Shown: one piece after another, positions 44,181 through 52,946 of the stretch
Layout: every line of letters starts with the position of its first letter
Numbering within the stretch: position 1 is the first letter of the stretch
DNA from: Brucella daejeonensis
GTDB taxonomy: Bacteria; Pseudomonadota; Alphaproteobacteria; Rhizobiales; Rhizobiaceae
Assembly: GCF_014199265.1 (NCBI RefSeq)
Contig: NZ_JACIJG010000002.1
Span: 248,001 to 312,000 of the forward strand
Direction of reading: 5' to 3'
DNA: 64,000 bases
Notes under the pieces: generated by a model
The model's database searches: none
What the model was told of the DNA's origin: nothing
The model's input: the letters and a program-made list of their open reading frames with translations, nothing else
Made by a program: the position numbers and the translations under genes

Positions 44181-45620
44181 ATGAGCGATGGAGTCAAGTT
44201 GAAAAACCATCACGATATCTGGGACATCGTCGACGCCAAAAGCGCGGCATATTTTGAACTGAGCGACACGGTCTGGGACAATCCGGAAACCAATTACGAA
44301 GAGTACAAGTCGAGCGCTGCCCATGCTGCAATGCTTGAAGCGGAAGGATTTCGGGTCGAGCGGGGCGTCGCCGGCCTGCCGACCGCCGTTATGGGTGAGG
44401 CTGGCGAAGACGGTCCAGTCATTGCCATTCTCGGAGAGTTCGATGCCCTGCCGGGGCTGAGCCAGGTTTCGGGATTTGATCAGGAACAGCCTGCCGAAGC
44501 CGGCGGTCACGGCCATGGCTGCGGACACAATCTGCTCGGCGCGGGGTCTCTTCTTGCTGCCGCCGCCGTGAAGGATTACCTCGCGACCCACGGTATCAAG
44601 GGGCGCGTACGCTATTACGGTTGCCCGGCGGAAGAGGGCGGGTCCGCCAAGGGCTTCATGGTCAGGGAAGGGCTGTTCGATGATGTAGACATCGCCTTTT
44701 GCTGGCACCCGGCGCCATTTGCCGGTGTGAACGACCCGGTTTCTCTTGCCTGCAACGAGGTCAATTTCCATTTCAGCGGTCGTGCCGCCCATGCCGCGGC
44801 TGCGCCCCATCTCGGGCGCAGCGCTCTCGATGCTGTCGAACTGATGAATGTGGGCGTCAACTACATGCGAGAGCATATGCCCTCCACCGCGCGCATTCAT
44901 TATGCGGTGACGGATACGGGCGGCGTTGCTCCCAACGTGGTTCAGGCCAGGGCAACCGTGCGCTATCTCATCCGCGCGCGCAACCTGCCGGAAATGCAGT
45001 CTCTTCTGGAACGGGTCAGGAAGATCGCCGATGGTGCCGCACTGATGACCGAAACGACGGTGCGCAGTGAAATCATCAGCGGTGACGCCAATCTGATCGG
45101 CAATACGCCGCTCGAACAGATCATGCAGTCGCAACTGGAGCGCCTGGGGCCACCGCAATTCGACGAACAGGATCGCGTGACTGCAAGCCGCTTCCAGAAA
45201 ACCCTGTCCAGAGAAGATATTTCGGACGCCTTCCGCCGTTTCGGTGTCGAACCGAAGTCCGACCTTGCGCTTTGCGAGGATATTTACACGCCCTACAAGG
45301 GCGACAACACGCTTGTCGGTTCCACCGATGTCGGCAGCGTCAGCTGGGTCGTTCCGACGGTGCAGATGCGCGGTGCAACCTGCGCAATCGGTACTCCACT
45401 GCACTCGTGGCAGATGGTGGCGCAAGGCAAGCTGCCTGCGGCACACAAGGGAATGGCACATGCCGCCAAGATAATGGGCAGCACGGCCATCGAATTGTTA
45501 CGCGACCCGAAGCGGATAGAAGAAGCCAGGCGCGATCATGAAAAACGGCTCGACGGAACCGTTTTCGTCAATCCCATTCCCGACAGCGTTCAACCCGCCT
45601 TGCCTAAAACTCTAAAATGA
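44181..45620 (+). CDS. M20 family metallohydrolase, AbgB-like
   Basis: Cytoplasmic zinc- or manganese-dependent amidohydrolase of 479 residues. The metal-binding motif GGHGHGCGHNLLG is at about residues 108-120, followed by YYGCPAEEGGSAKGFMV with the catalytic Glu pair, HPAPFAGVND, and the dimerisation domain with HFSGRAAHAAAAPHLGRSALDA. The closest familiar enzyme is AbgB, a subunit of p-aminobenzoyl-glutamate hydrolase; related enzymes split N-acyl amino acids. Four ABC importer genes for a basic or N-substituted amino acid follow, which suggests import and then hydrolysis of an N-acylated amino acid. Confidence 0.85.
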   Translation: MSDGVKLKNHHDIWDIVDAKSAAYFELSDTVWDNPETNYEEYKSSAAHAAMLEAEGFRVERGVAGLPTAVMGEAGEDGPVIAILGEFDALPGLSQVSGFDQEQPAEAGGHGHGCGHNLLGAGSLLAAAAVKDYLATHGIKGRVRYYGCPAEEGGSAKGFMVREGLFDDVDIAFCWHPAPFAGVNDPVSLACNEVNFHFSGRAAHAAAAPHLGRSALDAVELMNVGVNYMREHMPSTARIHYAVTDTGGVAPNVVQARATVRYLIRARNLPEMQSLLERVRKIADGAALMTETTVRSEIISGDANLIGNTPLEQIMQSQLERLGPPQFDEQDRVTASRFQKTLSREDISDAFRRFGVEPKSDLALCEDIYTPYKGDNTLVGSTDVGSVSWVVPTVQMRGATCAIGTPLHSWQMVAQGKLPAAHKGMAHAAKIMGSTAIELLRDPKRIEEARRDHEKRLDGTVFVNPIPDSVQPALPKTLK

Positions 45621-45693
45621 TCCGGCAGGCCAGACAGACTTTGAAAATTGAAATGACCTCCATTTCCCCATTTTTCGCAGGGCCCGTTGCATC

Positions 45694-46416
45694 ATGAAGC
45701 AGATAGGCTTTCTCGATATTCTCAGCTTCGGGCCGGACGGCTGGGGCTATGTGCTGATGATGGGCGCACTGGTCAGCGTCGCGCTTGCCGTGCTGGGCTT
45801 TCTTCTCGGTGCAACCATCGGCGTTTTCGCCGCCTGGGCCAAAATCTCCGGCGGACGCACACTGCGCGCAGTCGCGGACGGCTACACCACGATCATTCGC
45901 GGTGTTCCCGATCTCCTTGTAATCTATCTGTTCTATTTCGGCGGCAGCGCAGCCGTTACCGCCATCGGCAAATATCTCGGCGCGGAAGGCTTTATCGGCT
46001 TTCCGGGTTTCCTCGCCGGTGTGCTGGCAATCGGCATCTCCTGCGGCGCACACCACACTGAAGTGTTCCGTGGCGCATTCAGGGCCGTTGCGAAGGGTGA
46101 GATCGAAGCCGCTACCGCCTGCGGCATGGGTAGGACACTCAAATTTCGCCGCATCATTGCGCCGCTCGCCCTGCGCCATGCGTTACCCGGCCTCGGCAAT
46201 GTCTGGCAGGTGTCACTCAAGGAGTCTGCCCTTGTTTCGGTGGCGGGCGTGGTCGAACTTCTGCGTCAGGCACAGATCGGCGCGGGCTCCACCGGCCTGC
46301 CATTCAATTTCTTCCTCATCGCGGGCGCGCTTTACCTGTTGATCTCGTCGGTTTCCGGCGGCTTGCTGCAAGTGGCCGAACGCCACTTCTCGCGTGGCGT
46401 CAGGAGAGCAAAATGA
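45694..46416 (+). CDS. Amino-acid/opine ABC transporter permease 1 (HisQ/OccQ-like)
   Basis: PAAT permease of 240 residues with about five hydrophobic segments. The family signature is GYTTIIRGVPDLLVIYLFYFGG, and the EAA loop GEIEAATACGMGRTLKFRRIIAPLALRHALPG lies near residues 134-165. It starts 73 bp after the M20 gene, and its stop overlaps permease 2 (ATGA). It pairs with that product as a heterodimer. Confidence 0.88.
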   Translation: MKQIGFLDILSFGPDGWGYVLMMGALVSVALAVLGFLLGATIGVFAAWAKISGGRTLRAVADGYTTIIRGVPDLLVIYLFYFGGSAAVTAIGKYLGAEGFIGFPGFLAGVLAIGISCGAHHTEVFRGAFRAVAKGEIEAATACGMGRTLKFRRIIAPLALRHALPGLGNVWQVSLKESALVSVAGVVELLRQAQIGAGSTGLPFNFFLIAGALYLLISSVSGGLLQVAERHFSRGVRRAK

Positions 46417-47132
46417 ACCTCGAATTCTATTCCGATGCATTTTTCCAGATGCTCGGCGGCGTGCCGCTGACATTGAAGCTTGCGGCAAGTTCCATCGTGC
46501 TGGGCGCCTTCCTAGCACTGCTTGTCGCCATGATGCGTCTTTCGGGCGTCAAGGTGCTCGACTGGATTGCACGACTTTACATCTTCGTGTTTCGCGGAAC
46601 GCCGCTTCTGGTACAGATATTCATCATCTATTACGGCCTGAGCCAGTTTCCTGCGATCCGCTATTCGTTCCTGTGGCCTGTTTTGCGCGAACCCTATTGG
46701 TGCGCGATCATCGCGCTCACCCTGAACAACGCGGCCTATGCAGGTGAAATCATCCGCGGCGGCCTCCTGTCGGTGCCGCTTGGCCAGATAGAAGCCGCCA
46801 AGGCCTGCGGCATGTCCGCCTTCACCTGCTTCCACCGCGTCGTGATGCCGCTTGCCATCCGCCAGGCCCTTCCGGGCTACGGCAATGAGATGATCTCGAT
46901 GATCAAGGCAACTTCGCTTGCCTCCATCATCACGCTCATGGAAGTGACCGGCATCGCGGCGAAGCTGATCGCCGAAAGCTATCGGGCCATCGAAATCTTC
47001 GTGATCGCAGGCGCGATTTATCTTGCCGTAAACTTTGTTCTGACGCGCGTGCTGATGTTCGCGGAATATCGGCTGACGCCGTATCTGCGCCAGCCGGTCG
47101 TCAAGCTTTCCTCCGAAGGACAAACATCGTGA
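46413..47132 (+). CDS. Amino-acid/opine ABC transporter permease 2 (HisM/OccM-like)
   Basis: PAAT permease of 239 residues. It has the signature [28 protein letters not shown] and the EAA loop [48 protein letters not shown] precedes the start. The stop overlaps the ATPase GTG by four bases, so all three membrane-complex genes are translationally coupled. Confidence 0.88.
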   Translation: MNLEFYSDAFFQMLGGVPLTLKLAASSIVLGAFLALLVAMMRLSGVKVLDWIARLYIFVFRGTPLLVQIFIIYYGLSQFPAIRYSFLWPVLREPYWCAIIALTLNNAAYAGEIIRGGLLSVPLGQIEAAKACGMSAFTCFHRVVMPLAIRQALPGYGNEMISMIKATSLASIITLMEVTGIAAKLIAESYRAIEIFVIAGAIYLAVNFVLTRVLMFAEYRLTPYLRQPVVKLSSEGQTS

Positions 47133-47923
47133 GCAAAAACGTTTCTCCCAACGCACCGGTCGCGCTGAAAGTGGAAAACCTGCGCAAGAGTTTCGGCGCA
47201 AACGAAGTGCTGAAGGGCATTTCGCTCGAAGCGCGCGAGGGTGAAGTCATATCGATCCTCGGGTCTTCCGGGTCCGGTAAATCGACTTTCCTGCGCTGCA
47301 TCAACCTCCTGGAGACGCCCTCGTCAGGCACGGTCACGGTTTCGGGCGAACCCATCCGCATGGCGAAGAACTCGAAGGGCGAAGCCTATCCGACGGACAA
47401 GAAGCAGGTCTCGCGCATTCGCTCGGAACTGGGCATGGTGTTCCAGAGCTTCAACCTGTGGTCCCACAAGACCATTCTGGAAAATATCATTGAAGCACCG
47501 ATCTATGTGCAGGGTCGCTCGCGCGCCGAATGCGTTGCCGAAGCGGAAGCGCTGCTGGCAAAGGTCGGCATTGCCGACAAACGGGATTTCTACCCGGCTC
47601 ATCTTTCCGGCGGCCAGCAGCAGCGCGCGGCGATCGCCCGCGCCCTTGCCATGAAGCCGAAGGTCATGCTCTTCGACGAACCGACCTCTGCGCTCGATCC
47701 TGAACTGGTCGGTGAAGTGCTGCGCGTCATGCGCGGCCTTGCCGAGGAAGGCCGGACCATGCTCGTCGTAACGCACGAAATGGGCTTTGCGCGCGATGTT
47801 TCCAACCGCGTGGTGTTCTTTCATCAGGGGCTGGTGGAAGAGGACGGACCGCCGGAAGAGGTGTTCCACAATTCGAAATCCGAGCGTTTTCGCAAGTTCA
47901 TCAGCCACGAAAACGCCGCCTGA
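47129..47923 (+). CDS. Amino-acid/opine ABC transporter ATP-binding protein (HisP/OccP-like)
   Basis: ATPase of 264 residues: Walker [10 protein letters not shown] (about residues 42-50), Q-loop [17 protein letters not shown], signature LSGGQQQR, Walker [15 protein letters not shown] and switch His in [17 protein letters not shown]. The NLWSHKT form of the Q-loop is typical of the HisP/OccP/NocP subgroup for basic amino acids and opines. It starts at a GTG. A TCCGGC-GAGA-GCCGGA hairpin (47942-47957) separates it from the binding-protein gene. Confidence 0.9.
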   Translation: MSKNVSPNAPVALKVENLRKSFGANEVLKGISLEAREGEVISILGSSGSGKSTFLRCINLLETPSSGTVTVSGEPIRMAKNSKGEAYPTDKKQVSRIRSELGMVFQSFNLWSHKTILENIIEAPIYVQGRSRAECVAEAEALLAKVGIADKRDFYPAHLSGGQQQRAAIARALAMKPKVMLFDEPTSALDPELVGEVLRVMRGLAEEGRTMLVVTHEMGFARDVSNRVVFFHQGLVEEDGPPEEVFHNSKSERFRKFISHENAA

Positions 47924-47984
47924 CCACCAGGAATACAGAGTTCCGGCGAGAGCCGGACAGAATAATCGTAACAGGATAAATACA

Positions 47985-48836
47985 ATGAAGACCGTCGGAC
48001 TTTTCAAAGCCGTGTTCATCTCCGCTCTTGCTCTCACGAGCGTGTCGGCCCATGCCGAGGAAAAGAAGTGGACCAACATCACCATCGCTACCGAGGGCGC
48101 TTTCCGTCCCTATAACTTCACGAAACCCGATGGGTCTCTGGATGGCTATGAAGTCGATCTCTACAAGGATCTTTGCGCCCGCATGAAAGTCGAGTGCACA
48201 ATGGTCGCCCAGCCGTTCGACAGCATCATTCCGGCACTCAATGCCGGTAAGTTCGATGCAATCATGGCAGGTCTCACGGCTACGCCGAAGCGCGAGGAAA
48301 CCATCAGCTTCTCTGTCTCCTACGGCCTGACACCGCAGACTTTCGCGACGCTCAAGGACAGCCCTTATGCCAAGTTGCCGCATACCGGCGAAACGCTGTA
48401 TCTCGCAAAGGAAGAAGCCGCAGCCCAAAAGGCGATCGATGAGGTTTCGGCTGAAATCAAGGGCCGCACGGTCGGCGTTCAGACAGCGTCGCTCGGTCTG
48501 ACGCTTCTCGACAAATATTTCAAGGACGGTATCGACATCCGCGAATACAAGACCACCGAACAGCACGACCTCGACCTGAAGTCGGGCCGTGTCGATCTTG
48601 TCGTGGCTTCGCTCGCCTATCTCAAGGATGCGGCCAAGAAGCCGGGCAACGAAGACATCGTCATGACGGGTCCTTTCTTCAAGGGCGGCATTCTCGGACG
48701 CGGCGTCGGCGTCGGCCTGCGCAAGGACGATACCGGACTGAAGAAGATGTTCGATGAAGCCATTGACGCTGCCAAGGCTGACGGCACGATCAAGCGCCTG
48801 TCGGAAAAATGGTTCGGCTTCGACGTTACGCCGTAA
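47985..48836 (+). CDS. Amino-acid/opine ABC transporter substrate-binding protein (LAO/OccT-like)
   Basis: Periplasmic family 3 binding protein of 283 residues with a signal peptide ending AHA-EE near residue 22. The ligand pocket region TIATEGAFRPYNFTKPDGSLDGYEVDLYKDLCARMKVEC and IIPALNAGKFDAIMAGLTATPKREETI resemble lysine/arginine/ornithine, octopine and nopaline binders. ATG 47985 follows an AGGATAAATACA site; the frame is open upstream only inside the ATPase gene. The exact ligand is not readable. The M20 hydrolase at the head of the cluster points to an N-substituted amino acid. Confidence 0.88.
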   Translation: MKTVGLFKAVFISALALTSVSAHAEEKKWTNITIATEGAFRPYNFTKPDGSLDGYEVDLYKDLCARMKVECTMVAQPFDSIIPALNAGKFDAIMAGLTATPKREETISFSVSYGLTPQTFATLKDSPYAKLPHTGETLYLAKEEAAAQKAIDEVSAEIKGRTVGVQTASLGLTLLDKYFKDGIDIREYKTTEQHDLDLKSGRVDLVVASLAYLKDAAKKPGNEDIVMTGPFFKGGILGRGVGVGLRKDDTGLKKMFDEAIDAAKADGTIKRLSEKWFGFDVTP

Positions 48837-48853
48837 TCCTCATCCGCTATGAT

Positions 48854-48882
48854 GAAAACGCCGCCTCCGGGGCGGCGTTTTC
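48854..48882 (+). terminator. Intrinsic terminator of the M20-ABC cluster
   Basis: A perfect 12-bp stem (GAAAACGCCGCC and its complement) with a five-base loop ends in TTTTC, 17 bases after the stop codon. The A-rich left arm would let it work in either direction. Confidence 0.85.
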
Positions 48883-48957
48883 ATTTGCAATATGCAAACC
48901 TTCACATCAAACCGGCAAGCGCCTATAAGGTCGCCAATGATTTGCGGAGAGGATGTG

Positions 48958-49479
48958 ATGGTAAAGATCGGTTTCGTGACAGTTTCCGACCGCGCAAGCC
49001 GCGGCGAGTATGAAGATCTGAGCGGCCCGGCCATGGAGGCATGGGTAAAAAACGCTGTCGTCACACCTTATGAAACAATCCGGCGTGTCATTCCGGACGG
49101 CATGGAATCCGTGCGCGACACCCTTATCGACCTTTGCGAGAGCGAAGCCTGCGATCTCATTCTCACCACCGGCGGGACGGGACCGAGCCCACGCGATGAA
49201 ACACCGGAAGCCATGCAGGCTGTCCTGCATAAGGAACTGCCGGGTTTCGGTGAACTGATGCGTCGTGTGAGCCTCGAACAGACGCCGACGGCCATCCTGT
49301 CGCGCCAGACAGCCGGAAGTCGCGGCAGAAGCTTCATCCTCAATTTGCCCGGAAAACCGGCTTCCATCGCCATGACATTGCAGGCGATCTTTCCGGCGGT
49401 GCCCTATTGTCTCGACCTGATCGGGGCAGGGCGCATCGATACCGATCCCGCAATCGTCAAGGCTCACCGACCGGGCTGA
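48958..49479 (+). CDS. mog: Molybdopterin adenylyltransferase (Mog)
   Basis: Cytoplasmic enzyme of 173 residues that activates molybdopterin by adenylation in molybdenum cofactor synthesis. Family motifs are IGFVTVSDRASRGEYEDLSGP at the N-terminus, the LILTTGGTGPSPRDETPEA loop that binds the pterin near residues 64-82, and FILNLPGKPASI near 129. ATG 48958 has GGAGAGG just upstream; the frame is open to 48892 without a ribosome site. It is a lone gene and no other cofactor genes are nearby. Confidence 0.92.
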   Translation: MVKIGFVTVSDRASRGEYEDLSGPAMEAWVKNAVVTPYETIRRVIPDGMESVRDTLIDLCESEACDLILTTGGTGPSPRDETPEAMQAVLHKELPGFGELMRRVSLEQTPTAILSRQTAGSRGRSFILNLPGKPASIAMTLQAIFPAVPYCLDLIGAGRIDTDPAIVKAHRPG

Positions 49480-49634
49480 GTTCCAGCATTAATTCCGGAT
49501 CATATAGACTGAACCTTTTGGCGTCTTCTGTCGCGATAGAATTGCGCAACCCTGCTTTGCACCTTTGCATGATTTCCATGCTTGCATTTCCCTAAGTCCG
49601 GGCTGAATATTAGGGAAAAAAGAAGGGGAATTAA

Positions 49635-51047
49635 GTGAAGCCATTCGACGAGATGCTCAATCATGGCGGGAGTGTCCGCCAGCCTTACGAATTTCTCAAG
49701 CAGTGGCTCGACCGGCAGGACCCGCACAAACTTCTGCAAAAATGCGATGACGCTGAAAGCGTGTTCCGCAAGACGGGCATCACGTTTGCGGTTTATGGCG
49801 ATCAGGAAGCGGGCGAACGTCTTATTCCGTTCGACATCATTCCGCGCATCATTTCCGGGCAGGAATGGCGGCGCTTGTCGCAAGGCATCGAACAGCGCGT
49901 GATGGCACTCAACGCTTTCCTTGACGATATCTATCATCGGCAGGAAATCATCCGGGCAGGACGTATTCCCAAGGAGCTGATCACGGGCAACGAAGCCTTT
50001 CTGCCGGAAATGATCGGTTTCAGGCCGCCGGGCAATGTCTATACGCATATTATCGGCGTCGATATCGTACGAACTGCCGAGAACCAGTTCTATGTGCTGG
50101 AAGACAATGCCCGTACGCCGTCCGGCGTTTCCTACATGCTGGAAAACCGCGAAACGATGATGCAGCTCTTTCCCGAACTGTTTCAGAACGTCAAGGTTCG
50201 TCCGGTCGAGAACTATCCGCAATTGCTGCGCCAGTCGCTTGCCAGCGTCGCTCCTCCCGGCACGCAAGGCGTGCCGACAGTCGCTGTGCTGACGCCCGGC
50301 ATTTACAATTCGGCCTATTTCGAACACGCATTCCTCGCTGACCAGATGGGCGTCGAACTGGTCGAGGGAAGCGATCTGCGTGTCGTTGACGGCCGCGTCG
50401 CGATGCGGACCACGCAGGGATACCGCGCCATCGACGTGCTTTATCGACGCGTGGACGATGCGTTTCTCGATCCTCTCACCTTCAGGCCGGATTCCACGCT
50501 GGGCGTTGCCGGTATCATGGATGTCTACCGGGCAGGAAATATCACTATCGCCAATGCGCCCGGAACCGGCATCGCCGACGACAAGGCAATCTATTCCTAT
50601 ATGCCGGAAATCGTCGAGTTCTATACGGGGCGCAAGGCCATTCTGGAGAACGTGCCGACCTGGCGCTGCTCCGAACCGGACAGTCTCGCTTATGTGCTGG
50701 ACAATCTTGCCGATCTCGTCGTCAAGGAAGTGCACGGTTCGGGCGGTTACGGAATGCTGGTCGGTCCGGCGGCAACCAAGGCCGAGCGCGACGCTTTTGC
50801 TGAAAAACTGAAAGTGCGCCCACGCAATTATATTGCACAGCCAACGCTCGCCCTTTCGACGACGCCCATATTCACCAGCAGCGGGCTTGCGCCGCGCCAT
50901 GTCGACCTGCGGCCTTTCGTTCTTGTGTCGGACCGTATCCGCATCACGCCGGGCGGGCTCACCCGCGTGGCGCTGAAGGAGGGTTCGCTCGTCGTGAATT
51001 CGAGCCAGGGCGGAGGCACCAAGGACACATGGGTTCTGGATGATTGA
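49635..51047 (+). CDS. Circularly permuted ATP-grasp family protein (Anbu cluster)
   Basis: Protein of 470 residues of the CP-ATP-grasp group (formerly DUF404/407). It is predicted to form an amide or peptide bond by way of an acyl phosphate. Recognisable segments are FAVYGDQEAGERLIPFDIIPRIIS near residue 50, DIVRTAENQFYVLEDNARTPSGVSYMLENR near 135-164, LADLVVKEVHGSGGYGMLVGP near 355-375 and the final NSSQGGGTKDTWVLDD. The latter two are likely parts of the nucleotide and metal site. The GTG start has AGGGGAATTAA upstream. It heads a four-gene set that ends with Anbu. Confidence 0.88.
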   Translation: MKPFDEMLNHGGSVRQPYEFLKQWLDRQDPHKLLQKCDDAESVFRKTGITFAVYGDQEAGERLIPFDIIPRIISGQEWRRLSQGIEQRVMALNAFLDDIYHRQEIIRAGRIPKELITGNEAFLPEMIGFRPPGNVYTHIIGVDIVRTAENQFYVLEDNARTPSGVSYMLENRETMMQLFPELFQNVKVRPVENYPQLLRQSLASVAPPGTQGVPTVAVLTPGIYNSAYFEHAFLADQMGVELVEGSDLRVVDGRVAMRTTQGYRAIDVLYRRVDDAFLDPLTFRPDSTLGVAGIMDVYRAGNITIANAPGTGIADDKAIYSYMPEIVEFYTGRKAILENVPTWRCSEPDSLAYVLDNLADLVVKEVHGSGGYGMLVGPAATKAERDAFAEKLKVRPRNYIAQPTLALSTTPIFTSSGLAPRHVDLRPFVLVSDRIRITPGGLTRVALKEGSLVVNSSQGGGTKDTWVLDD

Positions 51048-51126
51048 ATGGCATGATCCAATATTGAATTGCATCGAACGCGACCAAACGGCGGCAAGAC
51101 CGGAGCGCGAAAAAGGGGAATGATTT

Positions 51127-52068
51127 ATGCTTCTTGGCCGTACGGCAAACGGACTTTACTGGATGTTTCGCTACATAGAGCGAGCCGAAAACATGGCGCG
51201 TCTCGTTGATGCGGGTCTTCGCATGGCACTGACGAAAACCTCGGATGCGCCGGAGGAATGGTCTTCGGTGGCGGTTTCGGCGGGCGCCAATCACGGATTT
51301 TCCGCCAAATATGACAACTACAACGCTGCCAATGTCGCGGATTTTCTGCTGCGTGACACGGATAATCCGTCGAGCGTGATGGCATGTTTCGAAACCGCGC
51401 GTTCCAATGCGCGGATGGTGCGCACGGCGCTGACGCGCGAGGCATGGGAAAGCGTCAACGAAGCGTGGATGAGCCTCAAGAAATCGCTGTGCAAACCGTT
51501 GAGGGAGCCCGATCTTCCGCAACTTCTCGACCAGATCAAGCGCGAGACCGCGCTTATTCGCGGCTCGTTTCATGGCACCATGCTGCGCAATGAGATATTT
51601 GATTTTGCGTGCCTCGGCACCTTCATCGAACGGGCGGACAATACTGCCCGCATTCTCGATGTGAAATATTATGTCCTGCTGCCTGCGATCTCCTATGTCG
51701 GGACGACACTCGACAATTATCAATGGGAGTCGATCTTGCGATCGGTGTCCGCGCACCGCTCCTATCGCTGGGTCTACGATGGCGATTACCGCCCGGCACA
51801 AGTGGCGGAATACCTGATCCTGAACGGCCGGATGCCGCGTTCCCTTCATTACTGCTATCGCAGCATCGCCGAACATCTCGACTATCTGTCGAAAGACTAC
51901 GATAATCGCGCGACTTGTCACGAGACAGGGGATAAAATTTATGCGAGCCTGCAAAATCAGGACATATCCGCGATCTTCGATGTCGGGCTGCACGAATTTC
52001 TGAGCGAGTTCATCGTCCGCAACAATAGGCTCGGCAATGAGATTGCCGAAACCTATAATTTCTATTGA
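51127..52068 (+). CDS. Alpha-E domain protein (DUF403 type; Anbu cluster)
   Basis: All-helical protein of 313 residues matching the alpha-E family: LLGRTANGLYWMFRYIERAENMARLVDAGLRMAL at the N-terminus, FACLGTFIERADNTARILDVKYYVLLP mid-chain and a YNFY C-terminus. The repeated helix with an IERA(D/E)N motif occurs twice. Alpha-E proteins are nearly always encoded beside this type of ATP-grasp and a transglutaminase-like protein, sometimes fused to them. Activity is not established. AAAAGGGGAATGATTT supplies the ribosome site. The next gene starts nine bases after its stop. Confidence 0.9.
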   Translation: MLLGRTANGLYWMFRYIERAENMARLVDAGLRMALTKTSDAPEEWSSVAVSAGANHGFSAKYDNYNAANVADFLLRDTDNPSSVMACFETARSNARMVRTALTREAWESVNEAWMSLKKSLCKPLREPDLPQLLDQIKRETALIRGSFHGTMLRNEIFDFACLGTFIERADNTARILDVKYYVLLPAISYVGTTLDNYQWESILRSVSAHRSYRWVYDGDYRPAQVAEYLILNGRMPRSLHYCYRSIAEHLDYLSKDYDNRATCHETGDKIYASLQNQDISAIFDVGLHEFLSEFIVRNNRLGNEIAETYNFY

Positions 52069-52077
52069 GGTCTTCGC

Positions 52078-52875
52078 TTGCTGCTCAATATCCGGCACGT
52101 TTCGCATTATCGCTATGAGCATCCGGTTCCTTATGCGGTGCAAAGGTTGCGGCTGCATCCGCCAACCGTGCCGGGGCAGGTGGTCAAGCACTGGGAACTC
52201 AAGATTGAAGGCGGCGCGCCGGAAGTGTCCTATATTGACGGCTTTGGTAACAGGACCGATCTCGTCCAGCACGCCCGTAACATTGACGAAATCATCATAA
52301 CCGCCAGCGGCAGCGTTGAGGTGGAGGACCGGGTTGGGGTACTGGGCCCCGTCTATGGCTATGCGCCGCTCTGGCTTTTTGAGCGCGAAACGCCCTTGAC
52401 CCTGCCTGGTGAGCGTATCCAGGCACTGGCGGATGAACTGCCGAAAGACGAGGAACTGCTGGCCCGGATGCACGGCTTGATGAATGCCGTCCATACGGCA
52501 GTGGCCTATATGCCGGGAACGACCAGTGTGTTCACCGATGCCGAAGCCGCCCTTCAGGCCGGGAAGGGCGTCTGTCAGGATCACACGCATATATTCCTCG
52601 CGGCGGCGAGATCGATCGGCATTCCGGCCCGTTATGTCTCGGGATATCTGATGATGGAGGGCGTCGAGGCCCAGACCGCGAGCCATGCATGGGCGGAGGC
52701 TCATATCGACGGCCTGGGTTGGGTCGGTTTCGATGCCGCGAACAATATCTGTCCGAATGACCGATACGTACGGATTGCGACGGGACTCGACTATCGCGAT
52801 GCGGCACCGATTTCCGGCGTCCGTCTTGGCAGCACGGCAGAAAGCCTTGCGGTTCACATCAATGTAGGGCAGTGA
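52078..52875 (+). CDS. Transglutaminase-like cysteine peptidase (Anbu cluster)
   Basis: Protein of 265 residues. The N-terminal beta-rich region (NIRHVSHYRYEHPVPYAVQRLRLHPP) is the bacterial transglutaminase-like N domain. The papain-like core has C166 in GKGVCQDHTH, H203 in SHAWAEAHI and D219 in WVGFDAANN, a full catalytic triad. No signal peptide, so it is probably cytoplasmic. It may cleave or transfer an amide made by the ATP-grasp enzyme. The TTG start is supported by a GAGG that overlaps the stop codon of the gene before. Confidence 0.9.
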   Translation: MLLNIRHVSHYRYEHPVPYAVQRLRLHPPTVPGQVVKHWELKIEGGAPEVSYIDGFGNRTDLVQHARNIDEIIITASGSVEVEDRVGVLGPVYGYAPLWLFERETPLTLPGERIQALADELPKDEELLARMHGLMNAVHTAVAYMPGTTSVFTDAEAALQAGKGVCQDHTHIFLAAARSIGIPARYVSGYLMMEGVEAQTASHAWAEAHIDGLGWVGFDAANNICPNDRYVRIATGLDYRDAAPISGVRLGSTAESLAVHINVGQ

Positions 52876-52946
52876 TCTTTTTAAGTGCATCGCTTGATGC
52901 GCATTATAAGACAGCCAGATCGCAGATTGCCTGCCGGATATTGCCG

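Noticed and set aside
44124-45461. A 445-codon minus-strand open frame
   Set aside because: Antisense to the M20 hydrolase, which carries the metal motif and a good ribosome site.
50959-52890. A 643-codon minus-strand open frame
   Set aside because: Antisense to the alpha-E and transglutaminase-like genes, both well supported by motifs, ribosome sites and spacing.
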